29,056 nucleotides of DNA. It comes from a virus. The stretch is from positions 1 to 29,056 of the IMG/VR virus record IMGVR_UViG_3300027741_000206; one strand, given 5' to 3'. The first letter of the stretch is position 1; every line of letters starts with the position of its first letter. The position numbers and the translations under genes were made by a program. Below, one piece after another: positions 22,869-29,036 of the stretch. The notes under the pieces were generated by a model. That model searched no databases, was not told the DNA's origin, and worked only from the letters and a program-made list of their open reading frames with translations.

Positions 22869-24038
22869 ATGACTAATCGTGTTGAGCTTCGTGATGAATT
22901 TTTAAGTCGCCTAACTAAATTGGGTAAACCAATTGTTACTCGCAACGAAGTTAAAGAAATTTGTAAATCAGTGGGTATTACTGCTCAGTGGTTTGTTAAC
23001 AATCCAGAAAATCGTATCGGTCGTGGTCAATACAAAGTCCCTTCCACTCCCGCAATTGCAATGACAGCTCAAGTTTTACCTATGACTAAACAAGTAGAAA
23101 AATCTGAGAACCGTATTCAGAATGTTCAAACAGATTTGGACTCTACTGATTTGGTTCCTAAATCATATAAAAATTATGTGCCGTTCGGCAACTTTGAAGA
23201 TGTGCTTTCGATTGTAAATGCACAACGATTCTTTCCTGTTTTCATTACTGGTCATTCTGGTAACGGTAAAACAATGTCGATTGAACAGGCTTGTGCCAAG
23301 TCTAAACGTAAATTTGTTTGCGTATCAATGACACCTGAAACCGATGAAAGTGATTTACTCGGTAACTATGTTTTGATTAATGGTAATATGGAATGGCGTG
23401 ACGGTCCAGTTACAACTGCTGCTCGCCAGGGTGCTGTTTTGTGTATTGATGAAATTGATTATGGTGCTCAAAACCTTTCCTCTTTGCAACGTGTACTTGA
23501 AGGTAAACCTTTCATGTTGAAAAAGAAAGGTGAGATGATTGTACCTGCCGCAGGTTTTACTGTATTCGCTACTGCAAATACAAAAGGTAAAGGTTCTGAT
23601 GATGGTCGTTATATGTTCACCAACGTATTGAATGAGGCTTTCTTAGAACGATTCCGTACAACAATGGAACAAGAATTCCCTCCAGTCAAAGTTGAACGGA
23701 AGATTATCGAAAAAGAATTGACCTCTGTTGGTCGTGCTGACACTGATTTCGCTGAGAAACTTGTTACATGGGCTGATGTTATTCGTAAAACATTCGCTGA
23801 CGGCGGTTGTGATGAAGTGATTTCTACTCGCCGTTTGGTACACATTGTTGAAACATATGGTATCTTTGGTGATAAGATGAAGTCCATCGGTTTGTGTTTG
23901 AACCGTTTTGATGCTGACACTAAGGCATCATTCCTTGACCTGTATACCAAAGTCGATGCAGGTGCAAATACCGAAGTGATTCTTGCCACTACAATGACAG
24001 AAGAACCTGAAATTAATGAGGATGATATCCCATTTTAA
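22869..24038 (+). CDS. cobS: CobS/MoxR-like AAA+ ATPase
   Basis: The protein has 389 residues. The N-terminal 60 resemble a small DNA/protein-binding helix domain (EFLSRLTKLGKPIVTRNEV, then ENRIGRGQYKVP, as in CobS N-termini). The AAA+ core has Walker A GHSGNGKT (Gly128-Thr135), ESDLLGNYVLINGNMEWRDGP, Walker B VLCIDEID (Asp194, Glu195), sensor 1 FTVFATANT and an arginine finger region (ERFRTTM). CobS powers cobalt insertion in aerobic B12 synthesis; MoxR relatives instead remodel VWA-linked complexes. CobS homologues are known in marine T4-like phages. Paired here with a VWA protein under a matching promoter, so the two probably act as one machine. The substrate is not evident. Confidence 0.85.
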   Translation: MTNRVELRDEFLSRLTKLGKPIVTRNEVKEICKSVGITAQWFVNNPENRIGRGQYKVPSTPAIAMTAQVLPMTKQVEKSENRIQNVQTDLDSTDLVPKSYKNYVPFGNFEDVLSIVNAQRFFPVFITGHSGNGKTMSIEQACAKSKRKFVCVSMTPETDESDLLGNYVLINGNMEWRDGPVTTAARQGAVLCIDEIDYGAQNLSSLQRVLEGKPFMLKKKGEMIVPAAGFTVFATANTKGKGSDDGRYMFTNVLNEAFLERFRTTMEQEFPPVKVERKIIEKELTSVGRADTDFAEKLVTWADVIRKTFADGGCDEVISTRRLVHIVETYGIFGDKMKSIGLCLNRFDADTKASFLDLYTKVDAGANTEVILATTMTEEPEINEDDIPF

Positions 24039-24045
24039 TTAGGGC

Positions 24046-24092
24046 AATAGTGCGTTCTTTACCTTAAAAAGTATTGACGCACTATTTTTTTT
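24046..24092 (+). terminator. Terminator of the AAA+ gene, overlapping the next promoter
   Basis: AATAGTGCGT (24046-24055) and ACGCACTATT (24077-24086) pair perfectly over 10 bp, followed by six further T. The loop is 21 bases and can pair internally (CTTT with AAAAG). The 3' arm contains most of the TTGACG -35 element of the following promoter. Confidence 0.85.
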
Positions 24093-24102
24093 ATGTTATA
24101 CT
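24074..24102 (+). promoter_or_regulatory. Extended -10 promoter for the small winged-helix gene
   Basis: TTGACG (24074-24079), 17-base spacer ending TGT, TATACT (24097-24102). Transcription would start near 24109, so the RNA begins with the hairpin at 24111. Its T-rich spacer is the T tract of the upstream terminator. Confidence 0.78.
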
Positions 24103-24110
24103 TACACATC

Positions 24111-24147
24111 ATTTGAGGGATTGAGTCGCCTCTCAAATAATTTTTTT
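24111..24147 (+). terminator. Terminator-like hairpin at the very 5' end of a leader
   Basis: A 9-bp stem (24111-24119 with 24130-24138, one G-T pair) with a 10-base loop, then AA and seven T. It starts within about 2 bases of the predicted transcription start. It could attenuate transcription, release a tiny RNA of about 39 bases, or simply protect the mRNA 5' end. Confidence 0.6.
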
Positions 24148-24175
24148 AGCGATTCGTTTTTATCATGGAGTCTAT

Positions 24176-24448
24176 ATGACAACAAAATCTAAAGTCCTTG
24201 CCTATCTTTCTAAAGAAGGTTCTTACAACACTTTGACCGCAAACAAAATGCAGTCAGTTTTCGGTGTTGCAAACCCATCCGCAACCATCAATGAGTTGCG
24301 TAATGAAGGTAATGCAATCTACTTGAACAGCCGTATCAATACAAGCGGAGAGAAAGTTTCTTTCTACCGTTTGGGCACACCAACTAAGCGCATGGTCGCT
24401 GCAGGCATTGCTGCAATCCGTTCACAAGGTGAACGTGCTTTTGCCTAA
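24176..24448 (+). CDS. Small winged-helix (HTH) protein
   Basis: The protein has 90 residues. The segment KVLAYLSKEGSYNTLTANKM, then VFGVANPSATINELRNEGNAIYLNSR and a wing with KVSFYRLG, is the pattern of short phage helix-turn-helix proteins (leading helix, turn, recognition helix at about 30-46, beta wing). The C-terminal 20 residues are helical and basic. It probably binds DNA, perhaps as an early regulator; its targets are unknown. It has its own strong promoter, a structured 5' leader of about 65 bases, a GGAG ribosome site and its own terminator, so it is a single-gene unit with independent control. Confidence 0.7.
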   Translation: MTTKSKVLAYLSKEGSYNTLTANKMQSVFGVANPSATINELRNEGNAIYLNSRINTSGEKVSFYRLGTPTKRMVAAGIAAIRSQGERAFA

Positions 24449-24468
24449 AATTTCTTAGGAAAAGCCTC

Positions 24469-24504
24469 AAAGAAGCGATATATAATAGTATCGCTTCTTT
24501 TTTT
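24469..24504 (+). terminator. Strong terminator after the winged-helix gene
   Basis: A perfect 12-bp stem (24469-24480 AAAGAAGCGATA with 24489-24500), an 8-base loop and four further T. The loop begins with TATAAT, a perfect -10 hexamer (24481-24486), but no -35 or TGN is present at the right distance, so its use as a promoter for the next gene is doubtful. Confidence 0.92.
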
Positions 24505-24518
24505 ATTATAAGGTTATT

Positions 24519-25334
24519 ATGGAAATACAAGTTAAAATTGATGATTTGAAAAAACATAAACTGTTTGTTGCCACTCCTATGTACGGTGGAATGAATCACG
24601 GTTTATATATGAAGTCTTGCCTAGACCTACAGACAACAATGCATCGCTATGGAATCGAAGTTAAGTTTTCATTCCTGTTTAATGAATCACTAATCACAAG
24701 AGCTCGCAATTATTTGGTTGACGAGTTTCTACGCACAGATTACACACACTTACTTTTTATTGATTCAGATATTCACTTCAATGCACAAGACGTAATTGCT
24801 TTGTTGGCACTCGACAAAGATGTTGCTGGTGGTCCTTATCCCAAGAAGTCTATGAATTGGAGTAACATTGCTCATGCAGCAAGAAAACATCCAGACCTAG
24901 AACCAAAAGAGTTAGAGAACTTAGTTGGTGAGTATGTGTTCAATGTTGTAAAAGGAACATCCACATTCTCTGTTACCGAACCACTTGAAGTCATGGAAAT
25001 TGGTACAGGTTTTATGATGGTGAAACGTGAAGTGTTTGACAAGATGAAAGAAGAATATCCTTCTATTCGTTACAAACCAGACCACGTTGGACAAATGAAC
25101 TTTGACGGCTCACGATACATTCATGCTTACTTTGATACAGTAATTGACACCAAAGAATCAATCGTTGGTGGTGGTTCTGAACGATATCTTTCCGAAGATT
25201 ATATGTTCTGTCAAATGTGGCGTAAAATGGGTGGCACAATTTTCTTATGCCCTTGGATGAAAACACAACACATTGGCACTTACGCATTTACAGGTAACAT
25301 GCCTGCTGTTGCGAATTATACTGGTAAATTGTAA
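24519..25334 (+). CDS. GT-A-type glycosyltransferase-like protein
   Basis: The protein has 271 residues. It opens with LFVATPMYGGMNHGLYMKS, and SLITRARNYLVDEFLRTDYTH leads into LLFIDSDIHF, where the D-S-D triplet (a D-x-D sugar-nucleotide/metal motif) follows a hydrophobic strand. Later are GTGFMMVKREVFD and the acceptor-side SEDYMFCQMWRKMGGTIFLCPW ending in H-I-G. This is the layout of family 2-like enzymes common in marine T4-like phages, usually annotated only as glycosyltransferases. The acceptor may be DNA, a virion protein or a host glycan; nothing in the sequence decides. No clear promoter is seen; the ribosome site is a weak AAGG 9 bases upstream of the ATG. Confidence 0.8.
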   Translation: MEIQVKIDDLKKHKLFVATPMYGGMNHGLYMKSCLDLQTTMHRYGIEVKFSFLFNESLITRARNYLVDEFLRTDYTHLLFIDSDIHFNAQDVIALLALDKDVAGGPYPKKSMNWSNIAHAARKHPDLEPKELENLVGEYVFNVVKGTSTFSVTEPLEVMEIGTGFMMVKREVFDKMKEEYPSIRYKPDHVGQMNFDGSRYIHAYFDTVIDTKESIVGGGSERYLSEDYMFCQMWRKMGGTIFLCPWMKTQHIGTYAFTGNMPAVANYTGKL

Positions 25335-25339
25335 AGAAT

Positions 25340-25443
25340 AAGGGGAGTAAAATCTCCTTAGTCTGTTTCTAAAACAGACAACCAAAACTAATAATTTTGG
25401 TGTGTTAGTATGGTGTGTAAAAAACACCGTGGGTAAAAACCAC
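25340..25443 (+). ncRNA. Run of five consecutive small hairpins in a leader
   Basis: Five stem-loops follow each other with almost no spacing. HP1 is 25342-25359 (GGAG/CTCC plus G-T pairs, loop TAAAAT). HP2 is 25361-25379 (8-bp GTCTGTTT/AAACAGAC, loop CTA). HP3 is 25382-25400 (6-bp CCAAAA/TTTTGG, loop CTAATAA). HP4 is 25412-25428 (5-bp GGTGT/ACACC, loop GTAAAAA). HP5 is 25429-25443 (4-bp GTGG/CCAC, loop GTAAAAA). The stems differ in sequence while the loops stay A-rich with a TAA core, which argues for conserved structure. It occupies nearly all of the 133-base gap before the next gene and is probably its 5' leader. Confidence 0.6.
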
Positions 25444-25467
25444 ATTAAATTTTATATAGGGAAAAAA

Positions 25468-26637
25468 ATGAAAAAAAATATGATTAAAGAAATTACCAAG
25501 AATGGGTCTTTCACAGAGGAAGATTTAGAAAATGTAAAGAGTCTTCTAAACATAGACGCTTATCCACAGTTCTATAAACTTTATGATGGAACAGAATATT
25601 CTTTGCCTGAAGGTATTGAATATGTTGACACTATTATAATTGATGCAAAAGCCTTGACAAGAGAAGGCACAATCGGTAGTTCACAACCTACCCGTGCCTC
25701 TGGTGGTAATCAAAAACGTGAAGAATTGGCAAGAGATATTTTTGAAACAGGATGGAAACTTTTTTGTAGCCCCATTTCTGTTATACAAAGAAACAACAAA
25801 ATTATCTTCCTCGATGGAAGAACAAAAGATAAAATTCTCCTAGAAGTAAAATATGGAAATCGAATTGTTCGTTTGTATAAATTTGTAGGCGAACATGAAA
25901 ATGATGTTGAGTTACAAGATGATGCAATTGAAGATTTTGGTTTAGAAGGTAATGAAGAACCTTATACTGCTGGTTATAATGTACAAGCAGACTTCTTTGA
26001 AGTTGGAAAGAAAAAAGTTGCCAGAGGAACTCTAGAGCCAAGTCAGAGTGCAATTCTTGCTTGGGTTAATAAACGAGCAAAAAGTTTTGCCAAACAAAAG
26101 CGTGACGATATTGCTTCAAGAATTTTTAATCACTACAGTAATACAAATGCTGGATTAGAAGTTGAATCTTGGACGCCAGAAGAAGCAGATGTTTGGATGA
26201 AAAAGAATAATTATATTTCAGTCGGACATGTAATGTATTTGGTTGTATCTGCTGAAGTTACTTCTAAGGCTTTATTTGCTGCTTCAAAACTTGCACAAGA
26301 AAATCCTGGTAAAGAAATTCGTGTTGTATTACACACTGGTTACTTGACTGGATGGGACAGACCAAAAACATATGTCAATAAGATTAAGAAATTCAAAAAT
26401 GAATGGTATCTTAAATTGTCACAAATAAGTTTTGGTTTCTTCAAAGGTACACAATTCACAGATTCACCAATCAAGTTGTATGGTGTTATGCCTGCAAACA
26501 TTGTTAACTTATGTGAAGATGATGGCAAATTAATTATCTTTGGTAAAAATGACCAGAAGATTGAAAACTTTAATCAATCTAGGACTTCAGCTAATCTTTC
26601 TCGTTACTTTGATGTTGAAGAATTAGAAGAAGTTTAA
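25468..26637 (+). CDS. Unknown protein with a possible ParB-like segment (389 aa)
   Basis: An in-frame GTG at 25402 lies inside the hairpin run; I choose the ATG at 25468, preceded by ATAGGGA. Residues about 90-140 (QKREELARDIFETGWKLF, then SPISVIQRNNKIIFLDGRTKDKIL) resemble the ParB/Srx fold, in which a P-x-x-V strand is followed by a D/N-G-R-T/H-R/K helix. The remaining 250 residues (ILAWVNKRAKSFAKQKRDDIA, VGHVMYLVVSAEVTSKALFAA, VVLHTGYLTGWDRPKTYVNKI) are not recognised. The ending is acidic (YFDVEELEEV). The composition is even and the frame intact. A nucleotide- or DNA-related role would suit a ParB-like domain and the nearby nucleotide and replication genes, but this is inference. Confidence 0.75.
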   Translation: MKKNMIKEITKNGSFTEEDLENVKSLLNIDAYPQFYKLYDGTEYSLPEGIEYVDTIIIDAKALTREGTIGSSQPTRASGGNQKREELARDIFETGWKLFCSPISVIQRNNKIIFLDGRTKDKILLEVKYGNRIVRLYKFVGEHENDVELQDDAIEDFGLEGNEEPYTAGYNVQADFFEVGKKKVARGTLEPSQSAILAWVNKRAKSFAKQKRDDIASRIFNHYSNTNAGLEVESWTPEEADVWMKKNNYISVGHVMYLVVSAEVTSKALFAASKLAQENPGKEIRVVLHTGYLTGWDRPKTYVNKIKKFKNEWYLKLSQISFGFFKGTQFTDSPIKLYGVMPANIVNLCEDDGKLIIFGKNDQKIENFNQSRTSANLSRYFDVEELEEV

Positions 26638-26657
26638 TAAAGGGAAAACTATAAATT

Positions 26658-27005
26658 ATGATTACAACTGCTTTTGATGAAGTAAAAGCCTCACAAACTG
26701 CAACAACAGGTGGTCGTAAATTTGATGGTGACAAACTAGAATATGGTTTGTTGCCACCTGTTGCACTTGAAGCTACTGTTGATGTACTTACCTTTGGTGC
26801 TCAGAAGTATGAGAGAGATAATTGGAAAAGAGTGCCTGATTCTAAACGCAGGTACTATGATGCACTTCAACGGCATCTATGGGCATGGAAAAAGGGTGAG
26901 ATTCTCGACCCTGAGTCCGGCAAACATCACCTAGCTCACGCTATGTGTTGCCTCATGTTTCTATATGAACATGATATAATGTATTCTTTAGATACATCGA
27001 ATTAA
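26658..27005 (+). CDS. dATP/dGTP pyrophosphohydrolase-like protein (DUF5664 type)
   Basis: The protein has 115 residues. GGRKFDGDKLEYGLLPPVAL, VLTFGAQKYERDNWKR, YYDALQRHLWAWKKGE and the C-terminal HHLAHAMCCLMFLYE match the all-alpha family known as DUF5664 or dATP/dGTP diphosphohydrolase N-terminal domain, related to MazG enzymes. The E-x-x-x-D and H-H-x-x-H residues are probable metal ligands. The likely role is removal of selected purine dNTPs, to balance pools or exclude a base from phage DNA. It lies 20 bases after the ParB-like gene (weak AAGGGAAAA ribosome site) and directly upstream of the sliding clamp. Confidence 0.8.
   Translation: MITTAFDEVKASQTATTGGRKFDGDKLEYGLLPPVALEATVDVLTFGAQKYERDNWKRVPDSKRRYYDALQRHLWAWKKGEILDPESGKHHLAHAMCCLMFLYEHDIMYSLDTSN
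26972..26980 (+). promoter_or_regulatory. Possible extended -10 promoter for gene 45
   Basis: TGATATAAT: a TGN plus a perfect -10 hexamer inside the end of the upstream gene. No -35 is seen at 16-18 bases. Start near 26987 would give a leader of about 36 bases with TTTGGAG before the gene 45 ATG. Confidence 0.35.
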
Positions 27006-27022
27006 TTTTTTGGAGTTATATT

Positions 27023-27706
27023 ATGAAATTATCAACTGAAACAATCTCCGTCTTAAAGAACTTTGGTGCCATCAATCAAGGCATCATGTTCAAAAAAGGC
27101 AAAACACTTAAAACAGTTTCTTCACACAAGAACATTCTTGCAGAAGTTACAATCAAAGAAGATATTCCCGCAGAGTTTGGTGTCTATGACCTGAACAACT
27201 TCCTGTCGGTTGTATCTCTACACAAAGACGACCCATCATTTGAGTTTGATGATAAACATGTTGTTATCTGTGGCAACAAAGGTCGTTCCAAAATCAAGTA
27301 TCGGTTCTGTGAACCTACTATGATTGTTACCCCACCAGAGAAAGCAATCTCAATGCCTGATGCAGAGATTAAATTCAGTTTGTCGGCTGAAGACTTTGAC
27401 TGGATTCTCCGTGCTGCTTCTGTACTATCTTCACCACAGATTGCTATTGAATCAGACGGCAAGAAAGTTACCATCGTAACCTTAGATTTGCAAAACGATT
27501 CCGCACATACTGATTCACTTGACTTGACAGAAGGTGATGGTAGCAAGTATCGTATGGTTTTCAAAACAGAAAACTTGACTAAGATTATGCCTGGTGCATA
27601 TGAAGTTGCAATTTCATCAAAAGGAATTTCACACTTCCAACACAAAACTAATCCTCTTAAATACTGGATTACAACAGAGTCCGGTTCTAAATTTGAAAAG
27701 GCTTAA
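27023..27706 (+). CDS. 45: Sliding clamp, gp45-like
   Basis: Trimeric DNA polymerase processivity clamp; in T4 it also activates late transcription by contacting gp55 and gp33. The protein has 227 residues (T4 228). The opening KLSTETISVLKNFGAINQGIM closely matches T4 (KLSKDTTALLKNFATINSGIM), followed by the clamp strand FGVYDLNNFLSVVSLHKDD (T4 VAIYDLNGFLGILSLVNDD). The C-terminal domain has KIMPGAYEVAISSKGISHF (T4 KMQPGNYKLLLWAKG). Good GGAG ribosome site. Genes 45 and 44 flank an unrelated small gene here, whereas in T4 they are adjacent. Confidence 0.96.
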   Translation: MKLSTETISVLKNFGAINQGIMFKKGKTLKTVSSHKNILAEVTIKEDIPAEFGVYDLNNFLSVVSLHKDDPSFEFDDKHVVICGNKGRSKIKYRFCEPTMIVTPPEKAISMPDAEIKFSLSAEDFDWILRAASVLSSPQIAIESDGKKVTIVTLDLQNDSAHTDSLDLTEGDGSKYRMVFKTENLTKIMPGAYEVAISSKGISHFQHKTNPLKYWITTESGSKFEKA

Positions 27707-27708
27707 TC

Positions 27709-28074
27709 ATGGAACAGAGGCGTAATTTTCTCAAAGGTGCAGGCATCATTGGTGCCTTTGTTGTTGGTGCTGCTTCTTACAAACAAGTGAAAGAAATGGC
27801 TACTGAACATAAAGACATTAGTCATAAAGAAATGGCTACTGAACATAAAGACATTAGTCATCTTGCACCACCTATTAATGCAATAACTATTCAATTTACA
27901 GGAGCATATGGTGAGAAACCTAAAGCACCAGAACCAACTATGGGTCAACATACATTCTATGTCAATGGTTGGAATGAAGAAGTTACACACCGTGTTTCTA
28001 TGACTGTCGGTAAAGACAATCGTTTGTGGATGAAAATTGGAGATGAATGGCACAGAGTTGCTATTGAATCTTAA
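27709..28074 (+). CDS. Small exported or membrane-anchored protein with twin-arginine signal
   Basis: The protein has 121 residues. The N-terminus MEQRRNFLKGAGIIGAFVVG has the twin-arginine pattern (R-R-x-F-L-K with Arg4-Arg5) followed by a hydrophobic helix to about residue 24. Next is a perfect 12-residue tandem repeat (KEMATEHKDISH twice, about 28-51). The rest is a small beta-rich domain (AITIQFTGAYGEKP, HTFYVNGWNEEVTHRVSMTV, LWMKIGDEWHRV). Tat substrates are normally exported folded; here the segment could instead act as a membrane anchor. No family recognised. It is inserted between clamp and clamp-loader genes, 2 bases after the gene 45 stop and without a strong ribosome site. Confidence 0.75.
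   Translation: MEQRRNFLKGAGIIGAFVVGAASYKQVKEMATEHKDISHKEMATEHKDISHLAPPINAITIQFTGAYGEKPKAPEPTMGQHTFYVNGWNEEVTHRVSMTVGKDNRLWMKIGDEWHRVAIES
27790..27861 (+). repeat. Perfect 36-bp tandem duplication inside the twin-arginine gene
   Basis: Two identical 36-base copies, 27790-27825 and 27826-27861, starting AAAGAAATGG and ending TTAGTCAT. The length is a multiple of three, so the frame is kept and 12 residues are duplicated. Absence of any mismatch suggests a recent slippage or recombination event, or an assembly artefact. Confidence 0.97.
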
Positions 28075-28103
28075 TGTGAATTATTTTATTATGAAAGTGG
28101 TGT

Positions 28104-29036
28104 ATGGAACATTTATTATGGACAGAGAAGTATCGCCCTCAAACAATTGAAGATTGTATTCTACCTGAACGGCTGAAACAACCTTTTCAGGAGTATGTGA
28201 ATCAACATAATATTCCTAATCTATTGTTGAGTGGTGGTGCTGGCGTTGGTAAGACAACAGTCGCCAAGGCTATGTGTAACGAAATCGGATGTGACTTCAT
28301 GGTCATTAACGGTTCAGATGAATCTGGTATTGATACATTTCGTACCAAGATTAAAAACTATGCTTCATCTATGTCATTATCTGGTGGTCGTAAGGTCATC
28401 ATTATTGATGAGGCAGATTATCTAAATCCAAACTCAACACAACCTGCTTTGCGTAATGCAATTGAAGAATTTGCAGTCAACTGCTCATTCATCTTTACTT
28501 GTAATTACAAAACACGTATCATTGAACCATTACATTCTCGCTGTGCTGTGATTGACTTCACACTAAAGAACAATGAGAAGGCTCAGATGGCAGGTGGATT
28601 CTTTAAGAGAATTCAGTCAATTTTGCAAAGTGAAAAAGTTGAGTATGATGACAAGGTAATTGCAGAACTAATCAAGAAACACTTTCCAGACAATCGCCGT
28701 ATTCTGAATGAGTTGCAACGATACTCACAGTTTGGTAAGATTGATACTGGTGTTCTTTCACAGATTGGTAATGTTCAACTGACAGAGATTACTAAACATA
28801 TCAAAGACAAAGACTTCACTGCAATTCGTAAGTGGGTCGCATCTACTGATTTGGATACTAACACAATGTTCCGTCAGTTATATGATTCCTTGTATGACTT
28901 TATGAAACCACAATCTATCCCACAAGCAGTGGTGATTATTGCTGACTATCAATATAAGAACGCCTTTGTTGCTGATACTGAAATCAATCTTGTCGCATGT
29001 CTGACCGAACTGATGGTCGAATGTGAGTTTCTATGA
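28104..29036 (+). CDS. 44: Clamp loader large subunit, gp44-like
   Basis: AAA+ ATPase of the gp44/62 complex that opens the gp45 ring and loads it at primer-template junctions. The protein has 310 residues (T4 319). Motifs: LWTEKYRPQTIEDCILP at the start (T4 LEQKYRPSTIDECILP), Walker A SGGAGVGKTTVAKAMC, FMVINGSDESGID, Walker B VIIIDEADYL, sensor 1 FIFTCNY, and the arginine-finger region EPLHSRCAVIDF (the S-R-C motif). The C-terminal collar ends near LVACLTELMVECEFL. The ribosome site is weak (GAAAGTGG). The stop overlaps the following start as ATGA. Confidence 0.95.
   Translation: MEHLLWTEKYRPQTIEDCILPERLKQPFQEYVNQHNIPNLLLSGGAGVGKTTVAKAMCNEIGCDFMVINGSDESGIDTFRTKIKNYASSMSLSGGRKVIIIDEADYLNPNSTQPALRNAIEEFAVNCSFIFTCNYKTRIIEPLHSRCAVIDFTLKNNEKAQMAGGFFKRIQSILQSEKVEYDDKVIAELIKKHFPDNRRILNELQRYSQFGKIDTGVLSQIGNVQLTEITKHIKDKDFTAIRKWVASTDLDTNTMFRQLYDSLYDFMKPQSIPQAVVIIADYQYKNAFVADTEINLVACLTELMVECEFL

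Noticed and set aside
25402-25467. Upstream GTG start for the ParB-like gene
   Set aside because: It lies within the hairpin run without a ribosome site; the ATG at 25468 has ATAGGGA at a suitable distance.
26650-26657. TATAAATT just before the ATG at 26658, resembling a late promoter
   Set aside because: Late-promoter spacing would put the start inside the coding sequence at about 26663.
27184-27645. Minus-strand open frame of 153 codons inside gene 45
   Set aside because: Antisense to the sliding clamp, no start signals, no protein-like pattern.
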